DNA of 64,000 nt from Bacteroides faecium. GTDB lineage: Bacteria; Bacteroidota; Bacteroidia; Bacteroidales; Bacteroidaceae. Under the pieces are notes generated by a model. It made no database searches and was not told where the DNA came from. It saw only the letters and a list, made by a program, of their open reading frames with translations. Shown here in pieces: positions 37,011 through 46,179 of this stretch (position 1 is the first letter of the stretch; every line of letters begins with the position of its first letter). Location of the stretch: the NCBI RefSeq assembly GCF_012113595.1, contig NZ_CP050831.1, positions 682,001-746,000 on the forward strand, given 5' to 3'. The translations under genes and the position numbers were made by a program.

Positions 37011-40000
37011 TTGCTTATGAGATATTATAAACAAATCATTCTGTCACTTATCGTTCTTTCCTGTGCATTCATAACCGGCAATGCACAGGAAGAACTCCTG
37101 TTCCGTCATCTGACCAGAAACGAGGGACTGCTACACGATAACGTGACCTGTATCGTACAAGACTCCTTAGGATATATGTGGTTCGGAAGCCATAGAGGGC
37201 TTAATCGGTACGACGGATATTCCATTGATTCCTACAAGTACGAAAACGGTATTATAAATTCAGTCTATTATAACAGGGTTTATAGTATTCAGATAGTAGG
37301 CCGCTATATCTGGCTGGCTACGGAAGCCGGACTGGCTTGTTTTGATATCAGAACCAAGCAATTTGTCAGTTACCGGACAGAGGCTCAACCCGATCCCGCC
37401 TTTTATTCCAAAGTCAGGGTGCTCAAGCAGGGCATTGGTAATCAGTTATGGCTCATATCGGATAACCAAATCAGATTGGTAAAGGTTGAATCTTCCGAAA
37501 AAGATAACGGGGAACCGGTCATTTCTGCCAGAAAGATAGGAGACGCTTACAATTATATTTCCGACGAATTGAACCCGAAGGTGACAACAGACAGCTTGGG
37601 AAATGCCTGGATTTCGGGAAAAAGGTATCTGTCCGCCTACAAGGTTGACGCTGAGGGAGAACTGAAGTTTTCCGGCAATATCAATAATAACATAGGATCG
37701 GGAGTCAGGGATATTTGTTATGATAACGGAGATTTATGGATCATCTATCAGGAACATCTGGCTAAATATAAAATCGAAAACGACGGCAGTTATACACTTG
37801 CCAAGCAGGTCATGTTCCATACTCCGGGTGGGGTACTGTCCTTATGTGTTGACCCCGAATATGTATGGATAGGAGCAAACGAAGGACTTTTCCAAGTATG
37901 GAAAAGCAATGAGTCCACCTCTGTCATGGAACATAAGCACTCACCGTCCAATCCCTATTCGGTAGGAAGTGACATCAACAATATCTTCCTCGACAGGGAC
38001 AATAATCTATGGGTATCCGCCTGGACCGCAGGCGTGTCTTATGCCAATACAAGGGCCCGTTTTTTCAAAACAGTCAGATACAGTCCTTTCAGAACGTCCG
38101 ATACAAGTATCGGTTCCGAATTTATCAGTTCCGTACATTACAGCAAGGATGGCCATGTATATATGGGAAGCAAGTTTGGCGGATTGAGCAGTTTCGATAT
38201 CAGAACAAAAGAAGTGATATGGGATTATTGTCACCTTCCCCAGTTATTTCCGAGTATCACAAGTATACAGTCGGATAGCAGGAATATCTATGCAGCTGTC
38301 AGAGATAATATCATCATTATCAATAAAAAGACAAGAGAAGTTACCCACTCACTGCGGACAATCAACGGCGGTTATATTTTCTGGCTGGATTTCGACAAGT
38401 TCAACCGTTTGTGGGTCACGACGTATGCCGGACTGGAGTGTTTCGAAGAGATCAACGGTCTATGGAAAAACACGATGACCTATACCAGCCGGACCCCCGC
38501 TCCCTGTAATCTGTCCACCGACTTGCTTCACAACATATATAGCGATACAACTAAAAATGAACTCATTATCACATCGGCAATGGGTATCAACCGTATCATA
38601 TTCGATAATGAAGGCAAGGTAGTCCGTATCGTCAAATATCTGGCGAGAGAGAACGACGAGAACAGTTTAAGCAGTAACTACATCTGGCCTATCGACAAGG
38701 GAAGTGACTCTACTTACTGGATAGGCACCATGGGCAACGGACTTAACAAAGTGACACTGATAGACAGGCCCAACGGGATTTATGACTACTCAGCCGAAAG
38801 TTACGGGATAGAGGCCGGAGCGACGTCCAACGACATAGAGAGTATCGAAGTCGACAAGTTCGGGCGTGTATGGTGCGGAGGCTTTAATCTGAACTACTTC
38901 GACGACGGGATAAAACGCTTCAATGTATTCGACACAAACGATGGCTTACAAAGTTATGTGTTCGGTACTTCCTCTTCCGCCAAGGATGACGAAGGAAACT
39001 TATACTTCGGAGGAGCCCACGGCCTGAACTACTTCACTCCTATTGCCGAAACTCCGCATAACACCTCATATCGTGTTTACTTTACCGGTTGCCATATCAA
39101 CGGAAAACCTGTAGACTCGGACATCGAATTTTCCAACAGTCTTGAACTCAAGTATCCTGATAATAATTTCTCCGTCAACTTCACCTCATTATCTTACAGT
39201 AACCAGCACCACATACGCTACCGCTACAAACTGGAAGGATATGATAATGAATGGCGATATATAGAAGCAGGCAAGGAACCAGCCGTAGCTTATCAGAAAA
39301 TTCCGTTCGGTTCGCATACCTTACTGGTGGAAGCAGGCGACTGGCAAATATGGAGTAATGAACAATATGCATTGCAGATTTACTCCCAACCCCCTTTCTG
39401 GATGACTTGGTGGGCTTATACCCTATATATTCTCGCCATTCTGGGACTGTTCTACGTAGGTTTCCGTTACTTCATCAAGTGGACTCAGATGAAGAATACG
39501 ATTTCCATGCAGAAAGAACAGGAACGACAGAAAGAGGAAATGATGCAAATGAAAATGAGATTCTTCACGGATGTTTCTCATGAGTTCCGGACCCCGCTGA
39601 CCTTGATAAGCCACGCTATCAATGAGATTGCTGAAGACGAGGACATTTGCACAAACAAATATGTAAATATCATAAAGCATAATACAGGCAAACTGTCGAA
39701 CATGGTCAACGAACTGCTTGATTTTCACCGGGCAGAAGTGAAGTCCGCCCAACTCAGGACGACCTATACTTCTATTCCTGAATACGTGAGCGATATTTAC
39801 GAAGAATTCAAAGGCTGGGCGGAAGCCTCCGACATCCATGTGAACTTACAAATTGACAATCCGGAGATCGGGATGTGGATAGACCCGGAGCATTTCGGTA
39901 AAATACTGTCGAATATCCTTTCCAACAGTATACGCTATTCTCATGCCGGCAGCGAAATCAACATTCAGGTTGCTAAAGGATACGTGAATGACATTGTTCC

Positions 40001-41147
40001 CCGCTATAAGGATTCTTTCTGGAATACCAAAGATATGATTCCCGGCGAACAGGCGATAATAAGAGTGAGCGATACAGGGATTGGCATGGAGAAAGCCGTA
40101 CTGCCTACCATTTTCAAACGTTTTCATCAGGTGCAAAATAATACAGGTAAACAGCATACCGGTTCGGGCATCGGGTTATCTTTGGTCAAATCCCTTATCG
40201 AACTCCACCACGGCGGAATTATCATCAGCAGCAAGCCGGATGCAGGAACCGAAGTCATCATAGCCCTGCCGATATCGGACACCTATCTGGCCAAAGAGGA
40301 AAAGATAGAAGAAAGTACTTTCGTACTAAAAGACTATTTATCAAACTATGCAGTAGAGTACGAACCATTGGAGATAGAAGAGACCACAGCTATTTATATG
40401 GAAGGCAAACCTACGATTCTGCTGGTGGACGACAACCACGAAATACTTATGATATTAAGGGAGTATTTCGTAAAAGACTATAATATCATCATGGCTATTG
40501 ATGGACAGGAAGCCTTGGACAAATGTAACCGCAGCCTCCCGGACATTATCATTTCAGACGTAATGATGCCCAGAATGAACGGCATAGAACTGTGTGCAAC
40601 TCTAAAGAAGAACTTACAGACTTGTTTTATTCCTATTATTCTGCTTACTGCAAAATCGCAGGTTGAGGACCAGATTGAAGGGATTGAAATGGGAGCGGAT
40701 GCGTACATCCCCAAACCCTTCAACCCCAGACTTCTCAAAGCAAACGTCCGCAATCTTCTCAATAAAAGTCATCAGATGCGGAATCTGCCTACCGCCAACA
40801 ACGTCCGGCAGGAGATTCAAGACAAGAAACAAAGAGAAGTGTTTGACAAACTAGTGGAGTTGGTTAATGCCAATCTAACCGACCAGCAATTCTCTGTCGA
40901 CCACCTCTGCCTCGAACTTGGGATGAACAGGACCAAATTATATAGCTTTATCAAATCGGCAACCGGAATGTCTTTGGGAAATTACATCCGTAAGATTCGG
41001 TTGGACAAGGCAGCAGAATTGTTAAGAACCACCGATATGTCAATCAGTGAAGTCGGTTATGCTGTCGGAATCGAAAGTCCGTCTTATTTCACAAGAACAT
41101 TTAAAGAGCAATTCGGCAGTTCACCTTCCGAATTTATCAAGCATTAG
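37011..41147 (+). CDS. Hybrid two-component system regulator (HTCS) inside the operon
   Basis: A 1378-residue HTCS. Signal peptide (to about 26, ITGNAQ); propeller repeats (MWFGSHRGLNRYD, VWIGANEGLFQVW, LWVTTYAGLECFE, YWIGTMGNGLNKV); Y_Y_Y domain (about 705-785); membrane helix (about 795-820, WWAYTLYILAILGLFYVGFRY); HisKA with His857 in DVSHEFRTP; HATPase (VSDTGIGME, GSGIGLSL); receiver with Asp1183 in DIIISDVMMP; and a C-terminal AraC-type domain. It begins 12 bp after the lipoprotein gene and 19 bp before the GH31 gene, so it appears to be transcribed with the genes it should control, implying positive feedback. The ATG at 37017 is an alternative start. Confidence 0.95.
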   Translation: MLMRYYKQIILSLIVLSCAFITGNAQEELLFRHLTRNEGLLHDNVTCIVQDSLGYMWFGSHRGLNRYDGYSIDSYKYENGIINSVYYNRVYSIQIVGRYIWLATEAGLACFDIRTKQFVSYRTEAQPDPAFYSKVRVLKQGIGNQLWLISDNQIRLVKVESSEKDNGEPVISARKIGDAYNYISDELNPKVTTDSLGNAWISGKRYLSAYKVDAEGELKFSGNINNNIGSGVRDICYDNGDLWIIYQEHLAKYKIENDGSYTLAKQVMFHTPGGVLSLCVDPEYVWIGANEGLFQVWKSNESTSVMEHKHSPSNPYSVGSDINNIFLDRDNNLWVSAWTAGVSYANTRARFFKTVRYSPFRTSDTSIGSEFISSVHYSKDGHVYMGSKFGGLSSFDIRTKEVIWDYCHLPQLFPSITSIQSDSRNIYAAVRDNIIIINKKTREVTHSLRTINGGYIFWLDFDKFNRLWVTTYAGLECFEEINGLWKNTMTYTSRTPAPCNLSTDLLHNIYSDTTKNELIITSAMGINRIIFDNEGKVVRIVKYLARENDENSLSSNYIWPIDKGSDSTYWIGTMGNGLNKVTLIDRPNGIYDYSAESYGIEAGATSNDIESIEVDKFGRVWCGGFNLNYFDDGIKRFNVFDTNDGLQSYVFGTSSSAKDDEGNLYFGGAHGLNYFTPIAETPHNTSYRVYFTGCHINGKPVDSDIEFSNSLELKYPDNNFSVNFTSLSYSNQHHIRYRYKLEGYDNEWRYIEAGKEPAVAYQKIPFGSHTLLVEAGDWQIWSNEQYALQIYSQPPFWMTWWAYTLYILAILGLFYVGFRYFIKWTQMKNTISMQKEQERQKEEMMQMKMRFFTDVSHEFRTPLTLISHAINEIAEDEDICTNKYVNIIKHNTGKLSNMVNELLDFHRAEVKSAQLRTTYTSIPEYVSDIYEEFKGWAEASDIHVNLQIDNPEIGMWIDPEHFGKILSNILSNSIRYSHAGSEINIQVAKGYVNDIVPRYKDSFWNTKDMIPGEQAIIRVSDTGIGMEKAVLPTIFKRFHQVQNNTGKQHTGSGIGLSLVKSLIELHHGGIIISSKPDAGTEVIIALPISDTYLAKEEKIEESTFVLKDYLSNYAVEYEPLEIEETTAIYMEGKPTILLVDDNHEILMILREYFVKDYNIIMAIDGQEALDKCNRSLPDIIISDVMMPRMNGIELCATLKKNLQTCFIPIILLTAKSQVEDQIEGIEMGADAYIPKPFNPRLLKANVRNLLNKSHQMRNLPTANNVRQEIQDKKQREVFDKLVELVNANLTDQQFSVDHLCLELGMNRTKLYSFIKSATGMSLGNYIRKIRLDKAAELLRTTDMSISEVGYAVGIESPSYFTRTFKEQFGSSPSEFIKH

Positions 41148-41166
41148 TCACATTAATATTTATATT

Positions 41167-42753
41167 ATGAAGAAATTAATCCTCAGTATCCTGGCATTCA
41201 GTCTCGCTACAACTGCTTTGCCACAACAGGTAAAAGAAATAGAAATCCTTCCCAATGAAAAATGGTGGGGAGGAGCTACTGACCTCGGCAATAAAATGCC
41301 TTTCTGCGATAACACAATAGAAGCCGACCTGCAAACCCAGAATTTTAATAACCAGACTACCCCGTTACTTATCTCGAATAAGGGGCGTTATATCTGGTGT
41401 GACGGTCCATTCCGGTTTCAACTGAGAGACGGCAAAATCCGCATAGAATCCGCCAGAGGAACAATAGAGCACGCTACCGCAGGAAACACATTAAAAGAGG
41501 CTTACCTGACCGCTTCCGGAAAGTATCTCCCACCCGCCGGTATATTGCCGCCCGAACTGTTCTTCTCAAAGCCGCAATACAATACCTGGATAGAGCTTAT
41601 ATATAATCAGAATCAAGAGGATATCCTGAAATATGCAAGAAGTATTATCGACAACGGATTTCCTACCGGCATACTGATGATTGACGATAACTGGCAAAAA
41701 GATTACGGAAACTTCAACTTCCGCCCGGACAAGTTTCCGAACCCCAAAGCAATGGTTGACGAACTTCATGCCATGGGATTTAAAGTGATGTTATGGGTAA
41801 GTCCGTTTGTGTCACCCGATAGCGAAGAATTCAGGTATCTAAAGGCGAAGGGATATCTGGTAAAAAGAAAAGGTAGTGACCAGCCGGCAATTCTCGATTG
41901 GTGGAACGGTTCCAGTGCCTGCTATGACCTGAGCAATCCCGACGCTTATAACCATTTACGGAATACGCTCAAGAAAATGCAACAAGACTATCATATCGAC
42001 GGTTTCAAATTCGATGCAGGAGACCCGGAAAGATATCCGGAAAAAGAGGTAGATGTTTTCGACCGCCAATCGTATGATACCGAACAGACTTATTTATGGG
42101 CCAAGTTGGGGCTCGAATTTCCATATAACGAATTCCGCGCCTGTTGGAAATTAGGCGGCCAGCCTTTAGTGCAACGCCTGGGCGACAAGAAATACTCATG
42201 GGACGGAGTGGCAAGTCTGGTACCCTCAATGATAGCTGCCGGTCTGTTGGGATATTCGTATGCCTGTCCCGACATGATTGGAGGCGGAGAATATTCCAGT
42301 TTTCAGGGTATTGATGCGTCCGGTTTTGACCAGACATTGATTGTACGTTCCTGCCAGATACATTCCATGATGCCGATGATGCAGTTTTCGGTAGCCCCCT
42401 GGCGGATTCTAAATAAAGAGAACCTGGAAACGTGCATCAAGTATGCCAAATGGCATGAGCAACTGGGTGATTATATACTCTCACAGGCAAAAAATGCCTC
42501 TATTACAGGAGAACCCATTGTACGCCACATGGATTATGTCTTCCCTAATCAGGGATTTGAAGAATGCAGGGACCAGTATATGTTGGGGGATAAATACCTG
42601 GTAGCCCCCATTATGTCCAGCGGCAATACACGTACAGTAAAACTCCCCAAAGGTAAATGGAAAGATGATCTGGGAAAAGTCTATAAAGGAGGTAAAACGT
42701 ATACCCTCGATGTCCCTCTTTCACGGCTTCCCTGGTTTGTAGAAGTTAAATAA
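41167..42753 (+). CDS. Glycoside hydrolase family 31 enzyme
   Basis: The start is the ATG at 41167 (MKKLILSILAFSLATTALPQQ, signal peptide); an upstream in-frame ATG lies inside the HTCS gene. The 528-residue product has the GH31 core: ILMIDDNWQKDYG and FNFRPDKFPNPKAMVDELHAMGFKVMLWVSPFV on early barrel strands, the nucleophile Asp283 in GFKFDAGD, the probable acid/base Asp346 in YSWDGVASLVPSM, and GYSYACPDMIGG. The compact form, with a short N-terminal domain and little C-terminal extension, resembles the MYORG-like branch, which includes alpha-galactosidases; alpha-glucosidase or alpha-xylosidase remain possible. No lipobox, so probably periplasmic. Confidence 0.88.
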   Translation: MKKLILSILAFSLATTALPQQVKEIEILPNEKWWGGATDLGNKMPFCDNTIEADLQTQNFNNQTTPLLISNKGRYIWCDGPFRFQLRDGKIRIESARGTIEHATAGNTLKEAYLTASGKYLPPAGILPPELFFSKPQYNTWIELIYNQNQEDILKYARSIIDNGFPTGILMIDDNWQKDYGNFNFRPDKFPNPKAMVDELHAMGFKVMLWVSPFVSPDSEEFRYLKAKGYLVKRKGSDQPAILDWWNGSSACYDLSNPDAYNHLRNTLKKMQQDYHIDGFKFDAGDPERYPEKEVDVFDRQSYDTEQTYLWAKLGLEFPYNEFRACWKLGGQPLVQRLGDKKYSWDGVASLVPSMIAAGLLGYSYACPDMIGGGEYSSFQGIDASGFDQTLIVRSCQIHSMMPMMQFSVAPWRILNKENLETCIKYAKWHEQLGDYILSQAKNASITGEPIVRHMDYVFPNQGFEECRDQYMLGDKYLVAPIMSSGNTRTVKLPKGKWKDDLGKVYKGGKTYTLDVPLSRLPWFVEVK

Positions 42754-42786
42754 TCCCGAATATTCACACTTCATATATAGTATCCC

Positions 42787-44256
42787 ATGAAAAGACTCTT
42801 CTTATCTCTTTTTTGTATTCCGGCTCTGTTATTGACTTTCTGCAATGACAAAGTAAACTCCAAAGAAGAAACAGAATCTCCCGCTTCCAGTGCGCCGGAT
42901 CAACTGGAGAAAGTAACATACCAACCCTCGGAGGAAATAATTTGCAACCCGGAGAGAGGATTCTTCACTCACCAGGAATATGCCACGGACAATAACCACT
43001 CCATTACCCCCGCCTTCTTGAAAGAATGTCGGGAGAAAGGCATGAGCCTTATATTCACCGCCTACTATATGAGAGATTTCAAAGATAAGTTGATCTCCGA
43101 AGAATATCTGCAACGGATACGCAACAATATGCTGGCTCTCAGAAAAGGAGGAGCGAAATCCGTATTACGCTTTGCATATACTTCGTCCGAAAACGAGAAG
43201 CCATGGGATGCTCCCTGGGAACTCACGGAACAGCATATCCAACAGCTAAAACCTATTCTGGAAGAATTTTCGGATGTGATATGTGTACTCGAAGCCGGAT
43301 TTGTCGGGGTATGGGGAGAATGGTATTATACCGACCATTACAACTACCAGCCTAAAAAGGGAGAGTATGCTCCCCGCCGTAAGGTACTGGATGCCCTTCT
43401 GAAAGTAATGCCCAAGGACAGAATGATAAGTGTACGGTATCCGGTAGCCAAGTTATTTACTTTCAATATTAACTACACCGACACCATTACCAGGAAAACG
43501 GCTTATAATGAATCCGACTTATCTCGTATAGCTTTTCACAACGACTGTTTTCTGGCCGACATAGATGACATGGGAACTTTCGGAGAGAATCCTGATTACA
43601 GAAAATTCTGGGAATGGGAAACAAAATATGTAGCCATGGGAGGAGAAACCTGCAAACTGTCGGAATATTCGAACTGCGAGAATGCTGTTACAGACTTTGC
43701 CAAATACCATTGGTCGTATATTAATATTGATTATCATCCCGCAGTCATCAACCAATGGGAGGACGAACAATGCATGAAGGAAATACAAAAGCGTTTAGGT
43801 TATCGCTTCACTCTCTCCGAAGGGTACTTTACTCCCAAAGGAGAAATAGGTTGTCCTTATGAGGTGGTGTTAAAGTTACAGAATACAGGTTGGGCTGCCC
43901 CATTTAATCCGAGAGATGTCGAGATTGTATTTGTCCACAAAAAGAAGAAAGAGAACAAGTATAAGATCAAACTTAAAGAAGATCCGCGCTTCTGGTTTCC
44001 GAATGAGCAGATTACCATTCAGGCTCGATTCGGACTGCCGGAATCAATGCCAAGCGGTGAATATGATATTTATTTGAATCTTCCCGACCCCAGACCAACC
44101 ATTGCGGCACGTTGGGAATACAGTATACAATTAGCTAACAAAGATGTATGGAACAAACAATACGGATATAATAAAATACATAGTACAATGTTGGTTACTA
44201 ATTCAAATAAAGCACCTTTCGTTGGAGAAAGTTTAGAAAAGTTCCAAGTAAAATAA
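42787..44256 (+). CDS. DUF4874/DUF4832 lipoprotein, putative glycosidase
   Basis: A 489-residue lipoprotein (LLLTFC, Cys about residue 19). It has the characteristic ICNPERGFFTHQEY opening, then a TIM-barrel-like DUF4874 region (SLIFTAYYMRDFKDKLISEEYL, VLRFAYTS) and a DUF4832 part (NPDYRKFWEWETKYVAMGGETC, YINIDYHPAVINQWEDEQCMKEIQKRLGYRF). The last about 120 residues form a beta-sandwich (VVLKLQNTGWAAPFNPRDVEI). LEAGFVGVWGEWYY places Glu169 and Glu178 nine residues apart, the same arrangement as in the two rus-locus proteins at 18686 and 20321. It is the last gene of the PUL, followed by a terminator. No activity is established that I know of. Confidence 0.8.
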   Translation: MKRLFLSLFCIPALLLTFCNDKVNSKEETESPASSAPDQLEKVTYQPSEEIICNPERGFFTHQEYATDNNHSITPAFLKECREKGMSLIFTAYYMRDFKDKLISEEYLQRIRNNMLALRKGGAKSVLRFAYTSSENEKPWDAPWELTEQHIQQLKPILEEFSDVICVLEAGFVGVWGEWYYTDHYNYQPKKGEYAPRRKVLDALLKVMPKDRMISVRYPVAKLFTFNINYTDTITRKTAYNESDLSRIAFHNDCFLADIDDMGTFGENPDYRKFWEWETKYVAMGGETCKLSEYSNCENAVTDFAKYHWSYINIDYHPAVINQWEDEQCMKEIQKRLGYRFTLSEGYFTPKGEIGCPYEVVLKLQNTGWAAPFNPRDVEIVFVHKKKKENKYKIKLKEDPRFWFPNEQITIQARFGLPESMPSGEYDIYLNLPDPRPTIAARWEYSIQLANKDVWNKQYGYNKIHSTMLVTNSNKAPFVGESLEKFQVK

Positions 44257-44296
44257 TGCAAAGGAACATCTTCTTTGAGGGAAAAAGGAAAGGCAG

Positions 44297-44339
44297 GCAA
44301 AAACGATACACTCACAAAGTTTGTCGTTTTTGCTTTTTT
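44297..44339 (+). terminator. Rho-independent terminator of the second PUL
   Basis: GCAAAAACGA (44297-44306) pairs with TCGTTTTTGC (44324-44333) around a 17-nt loop and is followed by six T residues (44334-44339). It lies 40 bp after the stop of the DUF4874/DUF4832 gene. Its descending arm overlaps the promoter of the next gene. Confidence 0.85.
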
Positions 44340-44350
44340 AGGTACTTTTG
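44320..44350 (+). promoter_or_regulatory. Promoter of the NUDIX gene, embedded in the preceding terminator
   Basis: TTTG at 44320-44323 and TACTTTTG at 44343-44350 are separated by 19 bp, matching the Bacteroides consensus. The -33 element lies in the loop of the terminator hairpin and the spacer includes its T-tract. Confidence 0.7.
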
Positions 44351-44389
44351 TAATCGAAAAAACCAAAATGCAGTATCTGCAAAAGAATT

Positions 44390-44914
44390 ATGAAGCATCC
44401 TCTCGACCAATTCCAATATTGCCCAGAATGTGGTTCCTCACATTTCGAGGTCAACAATGAAAAATCCAAGAAATGTGCCGATTGCGGCTTTGTCTATTAT
44501 TTCAACCCGTCTGCCGCTACCGTGGCGCTGATTCTGAATGAAAAGAAGGAGTTGCTAGTCTGCCGACGCGCCAAAGAGCCCGCCAAAGGTACGCTCGACC
44601 TTCCCGGCGGCTTTATTGATATGGACGAAACAGGGGAAGAAGGCGTAGCCCGTGAAGTATTGGAAGAAACCGGATTGAAAGTGAAGCAAGCCATTTACCA
44701 ATTCTCACTTCCCAATATTTACATCTACTCCGGGTTTCCCGTGCACACGCTTGATATGTTCTTTCTTTGTACCGTAGAAGATATGAGCCATTTCTCGGCA
44801 ATGGATGATGTGGCGGATTCCTTCTTCCTGCCTTTATCGGAGATACGTCCGGAAGATTTCGGGTTGGACTCCATCCGGCGGGGACTTATACGGTTTCTGA
44901 GCCAACATAACTAA
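44390..44914 (+). CDS. NUDIX hydrolase with N-terminal zinc ribbon
   Basis: A 174-residue protein. Residues about 10-37 form a zinc ribbon (YCPECGS and KKCADCGFVYY). The NUDIX box is complete: GGFIDMDETGEEGVAREVLEETGL (about residues 75-98; G-x5-E-x7-REVLEE-x-G-L), coordinating the catalytic divalent metal. The architecture is that of zinc-ribbon NUDIX proteins such as NADH pyrophosphatase relatives and ADP-ribose hydrolases; the substrate is probably a nucleoside diphosphate derivative. It stands alone between two PUL/accessory regions with its own promoter. No terminator is evident after it. Confidence 0.9.
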   Translation: MKHPLDQFQYCPECGSSHFEVNNEKSKKCADCGFVYYFNPSAATVALILNEKKELLVCRRAKEPAKGTLDLPGGFIDMDETGEEGVAREVLEETGLKVKQAIYQFSLPNIYIYSGFPVHTLDMFFLCTVEDMSHFSAMDDVADSFFLPLSEIRPEDFGLDSIRRGLIRFLSQHN

Positions 44915-44971
44915 CTGGAGGCTTCACTAAACTTTCGGTATGCAAATTGCGTTCTAAGCGGAAAAAGGGTG

Positions 44972-44979
44972 TACCTTTG
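44972..44979 (+). promoter_or_regulatory. Possible -7 element upstream of the ATPase pseudogene
   Basis: TACCTTTG fits TAnnTTTG, 24 bp before the ATG at 45004. The -33 position carries TTGC (44947-44950) rather than TTTG, so it is a partial match. Confidence 0.4.
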
Positions 44980-45003
44980 TAGCATTAGAATTCTAAATCT
45001 ATC

Positions 45004-46001
45004 TTGGTCATGAACAAGATTTACCCCATCGGAATACAGAACTTTGAGAAGATTCGCAGAGACGGATATTTCTACATCGATAAAACTGCCTTAGTTTATC
45101 AAATGGTAAAGACAGGCAGCTACTTCTTCCTAAACCGCCCGCGCCGCTTTGGGAAAAGTTTGTTAGTGTCTACACTCGAAGCCTACTTTGAAGGTAAGCG
45201 CGAACTCTTTGAAGGACTTGCGATAGAGAAACTGGAAAAAGACTGGACAAAGCATCCTATATTGCACATAGACCTCAATACGGAAAAGTACGAAAGCCTG
45301 GAAAGTCTGGAAAATATTCTGAACGATACTCTTTACAAATGGGAAAAGGTGTACGGCACCGAGCCCTCCGAAACCTCGTTGCCTCTCCGCTTCAAGGGCA
45401 TCATCCGCCGTGCTTATGAACAGACCGGAAATCGTGTTGCCATTTTCGTAGATGAATATGACAAACCCATGCTGCAAGCTATCGGCAACGAAGAACTGCA
45501 AAAAGCTTTCCGCAACACTTTGCAAGCCTTTTACGGAGCTATAAAAACGATGGACGGCTACATAAAGTTCGCCTTTCTGACAGGTGTCACCAAGTTCGGC
45601 AAAGTAAGTGAATTCTAAAGTTTGTCCGCGAGGTGGAGAGTGGTGATTATGAATCTTTCTTCCGCCGTTTACAAAGCTTTCTTGCCGATACACCCTATGA
45701 GTTAATACGCGACCAGGAATTACATTATCAAAATGTACTGTTCATCGTTTTCAAGCTTATCGGTTTCTATGTAAAGGCAGAGTACCGTACATCACAAGGT
45801 CGTATTGACCTCGTGTTGCAAACCGATGAATTCATATATGTAATGGAATTTAAACTGGAAGGCAGTGCCGAAGAGGCTCTCAGACAAATAAACGAAAAGA
45901 ATTATGCGCAGCCTTTTACAGCCGACCCTCGTAAGTTATTCAAGATAGGGATTAACTTCAGTAGCCAGACAAGGAATATTGAGAGGTGGATTGTAGAATA
46001 A
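45004..46001 (+). pseudogene. AAA-ATPase-like / PD-(D/E)XK nuclease gene with internal deletion and frameshift
   Basis: The first part (45004-45618, 204 codons) is the N-terminus of the Bacteroides AAA-ATPase-like family: YPIGIQNFEKIRRDGYFYIDKT, a P-loop-like FLNRPRRFGKSLLVSTLEAYF and a Walker B-like VAIFVDEYDKP. It runs to TGVTKFGKVSEF and stops. Another frame continues from about 45612 to 46001 with FVREVESGDYESFFRRLQSF, YQNVLFIVFKLIGF and the nuclease motif GRIDLVLQTDEFIYVMEFKL. Intact relatives are about 510-530 residues, so about 200 central residues are missing at the junction near 45610 and the frame is shifted. I treat both pieces as remains of one gene. A protein made from the first piece would keep the P-loop but lose the nuclease. 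Confidence 0.82.
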
Positions 46002-46109
46002 TACAAGAGTTGGGAAAGTGAAGTACAAGAGCTGGCAAAGTAAAGTGCAAGAACGAGACAGAAGAAGTACAAGACTTCAACAAGTGAAGTAGACGAATCA
46101 GATAGAAGA
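46000..46109. repeat. Five tandem copies of a 22-bp repeat abutting the pseudogene stop
   Basis: Units start at 46000, 46022, 46044, 46066 and 46088, each exactly 22 bp. Each begins AGTACAAGA or a close variant and ends in AAGTGA or GAAGA. The array starts on the stop codon of the pseudogene. Sequence differs from the other 22-bp arrays in the window while the period is the same. No spacers, no ORF. Confidence 0.82.
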
Positions 46110-46179
46110 AGTACTTAGTTTAAATTTGAGCAGGCTCTTTGATACCTTTTATCCCACCCAACAAAAAGTAGAGAAAGTT

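Noticed and set aside
37011..41147. Separate sensor kinase and response regulator genes
   Set aside because: The frame is continuous from signal peptide to AraC domain; it is one hybrid protein, as are the other two.
41047..41166. N-terminal extension of the GH31 into the HTCS gene
   Set aside because: A typical signal peptide starts at 41167 after the HTCS stop; the earlier ATG lies inside the regulator's coding sequence.
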